Of a DNA stretch of 46,350 nucleotides, positions 43,211 to 46,350 are shown in pieces; position 1 is the first letter of the stretch, and each line of letters starts with the position of its first letter. This stretch comes from Desulfobacterales bacterium (GTDB taxonomy: Bacteria > Desulfobacterota > Desulfobacteria > Desulfobacterales > Desulfobacteraceae), in the NCBI GenBank assembly GCA_023143455.1, contig JAGLHT010000016.1, forward strand, positions 1 through 46,350, in the 5' to 3' direction. The position numbers and the translations under genes are program-made. The notes under the pieces are model-generated. The model saw only the letters and a list, made by a program, of their open reading frames with translations. It was not told the DNA's origin and ran no database searches.

Positions 43211-43289
43211 TACTTTAACCTTTTAAAATATTTATTTTTTGATAAAGTAATATACAATAATTTTATTAATTTTTAAAGTCATAAGCCTT

Positions 43290-43318
43290 TTGACTTCAAC
43301 TTTATTATAATGTATTTA
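43290..43318 (+). promoter_or_regulatory. candidate promoter of the hom operon
   Basis: TTGACT (43290-43295) and TATTTA (43313-43318) are 17 bases apart, about 40 bases before the hom start codon. A second TATAAT-type hexamer lies just after. No operator or attenuator-like hairpin with threonine codons was seen in the short leader. Confidence 0.45.
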
Positions 43319-43356
43319 TAATAAAAAAAATTTGAATTGATCTGGAGTAATATAAA

Positions 43357-44664
43357 ATGAATGAAATAAATATAGGAATTTTAGGATGTGGCGTGATAGG
43401 CACTGGTGTAGCTAAAATTTTAATTGAAAAAAGTGATTTACTCAGTAAACGCACAGGAACAAAACTTAATTTAAAATATATTTCTGATCTTGACACAAAT
43501 AGAGAACGAGACGTCAAATTTGATAAAGGCGTTTTAATCTCAGATTCTGAAAAAATAATCAATGACCCGGAAATAAACATTATTGTTGAGCTTATAGGTG
43601 GGCAAACTATTGCAAAAGAGTTTATAATCAAGGCGCTGAAAAATGGAAAACATGTAGTAACTGCTAACAAAGCTCTTTTATCAACCCATGGGAATGAACT
43701 TGTGAAAATTGCAAGAGAAAACCAGGTTGATCTTGCTTTTGAGGCAAGCACAGCTGGATGTATACCAATAATAAAAACACTAAAAGAATCTCATATTGGA
43801 AATCACATTAAATCCATTTCTGCCATACTTAATGGCACATGTAACTATATTCTCACTAAAATTTCAAAACAAGGTTTCTCTTTTGAACAAGCATTGAAAA
43901 CCGCCCAAGAAAAAGGTTTTGCCGAGGCTGACCCAACCCTTGATATTGAAGGAATTGATACAGCACATAAGCTCGCAATTTTAAATACTATAGCCCATGG
44001 AATAGATTTTAACTTAGAAGACATTCACGTCGAAGGAATTAGCCGGATTACACCACTGGATATTCAATACGCTTCTGAATTAGGATATACTATTAAATTG
44101 CTTGCCATCAGCAAATTTAATCCAGACAATATTGAGGCAAGAGTTCACCCTACTATGATTCCGGTTTCAAACCCTTTATCAAATGTCGATAACTCAATGA
44201 ATGCAGTTGTGGTAGATGGAGATGCCACAGGGCATACTATGCTATATGGGCATGGAGCAGGCATGATGCCCACAGCAAGTGCTGTTATTAATGATATTGC
44301 TGATATTTCAAGAACATTTCTTGCTGGCTCCAAACGAAGAACACCTATTTTAGGATTTCCTGAAAAAAATATTAAAAAAGCAGTAATACTTCCAATGAAA
44401 AACCTTACAACACGTTATTATTTAAGATGTATAGCTGAAGATCATCCTGGTGTTTTATCCAAGGTCTCAGGCATTCTTGGTGATGAGGGCATAAGTATTG
44501 AAACTGTACATCAAAAAGGCATGAAATCAAATGGAACTGTTCCTGTTGTCATGGTCACACATATAGCAAAAGAAGAAAATATGTTAAAAGCTCTAAATAA
44601 AATATCACAGCTTGATTCCATACCGGAAGAGCCTTATTTAATACGTATTGAAGATAATAAGTAA
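43357..44664 (+). CDS. hom: homoserine dehydrogenase with ACT domain
   Basis: NAD(P)-dependent enzyme that reduces aspartate semialdehyde to homoserine, the branch point to threonine and methionine. The 435-residue protein has the Rossmann motif GCGVIG at 10-15, the catalytic lysine region TANKALL (Lys105), the LNGTCNYIL block (about 157-165), and a C-terminal ACT domain (about 350-430, from RCIAEDHPGVLSKVSGIL), which implies feedback by threonine. GGAGT precedes the ATG. thrH follows 12 bases after the stop. No aspartokinase is fused, and the nearby kinase sequence at 36558 is only a relic. Confidence 0.97.
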   Translation: MNEINIGILGCGVIGTGVAKILIEKSDLLSKRTGTKLNLKYISDLDTNRERDVKFDKGVLISDSEKIINDPEINIIVELIGGQTIAKEFIIKALKNGKHVVTANKALLSTHGNELVKIARENQVDLAFEASTAGCIPIIKTLKESHIGNHIKSISAILNGTCNYILTKISKQGFSFEQALKTAQEKGFAEADPTLDIEGIDTAHKLAILNTIAHGIDFNLEDIHVEGISRITPLDIQYASELGYTIKLLAISKFNPDNIEARVHPTMIPVSNPLSNVDNSMNAVVVDGDATGHTMLYGHGAGMMPTASAVINDIADISRTFLAGSKRRTPILGFPEKNIKKAVILPMKNLTTRYYLRCIAEDHPGVLSKVSGILGDEGISIETVHQKGMKSNGTVPVVMVTHIAKEENMLKALNKISQLDSIPEEPYLIRIEDNK

Positions 44665-44676
44665 AGAGAATTCATA

Positions 44677-45276
44677 ATGAAATTATTTTGCGCGGATCTA
44701 GAAGGAGTATTTTTACCGGAAGTATGGATTGAAGTTGCATTAAGAGTTGGTATTGAAGAATTAAAACTTACAACCAGAGATATTTCTGATTATGATGTTT
44801 TAATGAAAAAACGACTATCAATTTTAAATGAAAACAATCTTAAAATACAAGATATAGTCGATGTTATCTCAACGATTGACCCTCTTGAAGGTGCAACAGA
44901 AACCCTGGATTGGATAAGAGAAAGAACCCAGATAATTATTCTTTCTGACACATTTGAAGAATTTGCCATGCCTATGATGAAAAAACTTAATTATCCGGCA
45001 CTTTTATGTCATAGTCTGACAATTGATAATGATGGAACCATTAAAAACTATAATATAAGAACAGAAAGTCAGAAAAAAACAGCAGTTCAGGCTTTCAAAA
45101 ATATGAACTATACTGTAACTGCTTTTGGGGATTCATATAATGATACTCAAATGATATTAGAAGCTGATAATGGCTTTTTTTATAATCCACCTGAAAGTGT
45201 GGTAAGAGATTTTCCAATAATACCGGTAACAAAAAACTATAATGAAGTTAAAACAATGATTGAGTCTTTTTTATAA
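44677..45276 (+). CDS. thrH: bifunctional phosphoserine phosphatase/homoserine phosphotransferase ThrH
   Basis: A HAD-superfamily enzyme of 199 residues. In Pseudomonas, ThrH moves phosphate from phosphoserine to homoserine and so can replace homoserine kinase. The match is close along the length: ADLEGVFLPEVWI (6-18, with Asp7 as nucleophile), TTRDISDYDVLMKKRL (34-49), SDTF with the motif II serine at about 90, and GDSYNDTQM at about 148-156. The position right after hom (12 bases) fits a threonine role. It ends 2 bases before the heptose-kinase gene, so the three genes form one operon. Confidence 0.96.
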   Translation: MKLFCADLEGVFLPEVWIEVALRVGIEELKLTTRDISDYDVLMKKRLSILNENNLKIQDIVDVISTIDPLEGATETLDWIRERTQIIILSDTFEEFAMPMMKKLNYPALLCHSLTIDNDGTIKNYNIRTESQKKTAVQAFKNMNYTVTAFGDSYNDTQMILEADNGFFYNPPESVVRDFPIIPVTKNYNEVKTMIESFL

Positions 45277-45278
45277 TT

Positions 45279-46238
45279 ATGACACTTGATATTAATAAAT
45301 TTAAAAACCTTAAGGTTCTCGTGCTTGGAGATTTAATGATTGATGAGTATGTCTGGGGTAATGTAGACAGAATCTCTCCTGAAGCTCCTGTTCCCGTTGT
45401 ATCAGTAAACAATACAAGTTTTACACTTGGCGGTGCAGGCAATGTTGTAAACAATCTTGTTTCCATGGGAGCCTCTGTCTCTGTTGTTGGTACAGCAGGT
45501 ACAGGAGAAACAGGCAAAATTCTCACTAAAAAACTCAAGGAATTTAAAGTTGATATTGAAGGTTTAATTGAAGAACCTTATCGGCCGACCACCAGAAAAA
45601 CTAGAATTATTGCATCAAATCAACAGATGCTCAGAATAGATCATGAAATAACAGAAGAAATTAAAACAGAAACCTTTGATAAACTTAAACAAGTATTATC
45701 TACAAAAATTCCATTAGTTGACCTTATAATTATATCTGATTATGCCAAAGGACTTATAACAAAAGAAATTGTCAACTTTGTTGTCGATTCAACCAAGACA
45801 AATAAAATTCTCACTATTGCAGATCCTAAAGGGCTTGATTTTTCAAAGTATAAAAACGTTTCAATTTTAACCCCGAATCAAAAAGAAGCTGCATTGGCAT
45901 CAAATATTGAAATTAACAGTATTGATGATCTATTTAATGCAGGTCAAAAATTATTAAGTCAAATTAACCTTGAAAAACTTCTTATTACCTGTGGCAGAGA
46001 TGGTATGGTTTTATTTGAACATGGTACGGAGCCATTTATAATCAAATCCGAGGCCAAACAGGTGTTTGATGTGTCGGGCGCAGGAGACACTGTTATTTCA
46101 ATTCTTGGATTGGCACTTGCCTCCGGTGCTACATTTAAACAAAGTGCCATTGCTGCAAATAGAGCTGCTGGAATTGTAGTTGGAAAAATCGGAACTGCAA
46201 CTCTTTCCATTATTGAATTAAAAAAAGCTCTGAATTAA
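45279..46238 (+). CDS. hldE1: D-glycero-beta-D-manno-heptose-7-phosphate kinase (HldE N-domain type)
   Basis: A PfkB-family kinase of 319 residues, equal to the first domain of the bifunctional HldE/RfaE; the adenylyltransferase domain is not attached, so it must be encoded elsewhere. It phosphorylates heptose-7-phosphate at C1 on the way to ADP-heptose for LPS inner core. Visible are LGDLMIDEYVWG (16-27), PVVSVNNTSFTLGGAGNVVNNL (about 39-60), and DVSGAGDT (about 265-272) with the catalytic aspartate. It follows thrH by 2 bases. Its presence implies LPS, hence a Gram-negative cell. No terminator is evident between its stop and the tRNA promoter. Confidence 0.96.
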   Translation: MTLDINKFKNLKVLVLGDLMIDEYVWGNVDRISPEAPVPVVSVNNTSFTLGGAGNVVNNLVSMGASVSVVGTAGTGETGKILTKKLKEFKVDIEGLIEEPYRPTTRKTRIIASNQQMLRIDHEITEEIKTETFDKLKQVLSTKIPLVDLIIISDYAKGLITKEIVNFVVDSTKTNKILTIADPKGLDFSKYKNVSILTPNQKEAALASNIEINSIDDLFNAGQKLLSQINLEKLLITCGRDGMVLFEHGTEPFIIKSEAKQVFDVSGAGDTVISILGLALASGATFKQSAIAANRAAGIVVGKIGTATLSIIELKKALN

Positions 46239-46267
46239 AAAATAAAAATATTAATCAGTAAATTTTG

Positions 46268-46296
46268 TTGACAAATTTATAAAATAACTATATATT
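46268..46296 (+). promoter_or_regulatory. strong promoter of the initiator tRNA gene
   Basis: Perfect TTGACA (46268-46273) and TATATT (46291-46296), 17 bases apart, stand 13 bases before the tRNA 5' end at 46310. This is among the best sigma70-type promoters in the window, as expected for a stable RNA. Confidence 0.85.
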
Positions 46297-46309
46297 CTTT
46301 TTCTGTTGA

Positions 46310-46350
<41 letters not shown>

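Overview
The window is AT-rich chromosomal DNA (about 30% G+C by eye) from a Gram-negative bacterium. The gene content fits a member of the Desulfobacterota, Desulfobacteraceae-like, though this is inference from family recognition and not from a 16S gene. Pointers are a lipoprotein signal, an LPS heptose kinase, ThrH next to homoserine dehydrogenase, an IHF-type protein, a MoaD-like/HesA-like pair and a wealth of c-di-GMP and two-component proteins. Most of it is ordinary core genome. No phage, CRISPR array, transposase or integrase gene was found.

Layout. 1-690: a lone unknown small gene with its own promoter and terminator. 695-4801 (minus): purB, a receiver/HD-GYP regulator and alanine dehydrogenase. 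5001-6549 (plus): IHF alpha-like protein and an M48 membrane protease. 6533-10947 (minus): REC-GGDEF-EAL-REC regulator, PAS-GGDEF protein and a lysophospholipase-like hydrolase. 11043-21218 (minus): MoaD-like carrier, HesA/ThiF-like enzyme, sirtuin, HIT protein, then an AGL-like two-domain debranching enzyme, glycogen synthase and a eukaryotic-type branching enzyme. 21329-22481 (plus): an unknown protein and a lipoprotein. 22507-31711 (minus): aconitase, malic enzyme, Mfd and an unknown coiled-coil protein. 31849-36785: a small secreted protein, acyl-CoA ligase, a hybrid histidine kinase and an aspartokinase relic. 36774-39104: SH3 membrane protein, a gene with a -1 frame break, a His-rich protein and an ornithine aminotransferase relic. 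39119-43210: EamA transporter, NagZ, TsaD and PurM. 43357-46350 (plus): hom, thrH, heptose-7-phosphate kinase and the 5' part of an initiator tRNA.

How the genes work together. Three c-di-GMP proteins in two operons and one hybrid kinase show dense signalling. glgA, the branching enzyme and the debranching enzyme form a compact glycogen (alpha-glucan) module. Aconitase and malic enzyme belong to central carbon metabolism. hom and thrH supply homoserine and homoserine phosphate for threonine.

The most unusual observations are: (1) a 160-bp near-palindromic element flanked by TTA repeats between the HIT gene and the debranching gene; (2) a -1 slippery heptamer just before the stop of the 37753 gene, with an open -1 frame that ends exactly over the next start codon; (3) two strongly shortened pseudogene relics whose remaining pieces still read as conserved protein blocks; (4) perfect intragenic inverted repeats, the best with 14-bp arms near the start of the REC-GGDEF-EAL-REC gene; (5) an EAL domain in which the probable general-base glutamate is valine.
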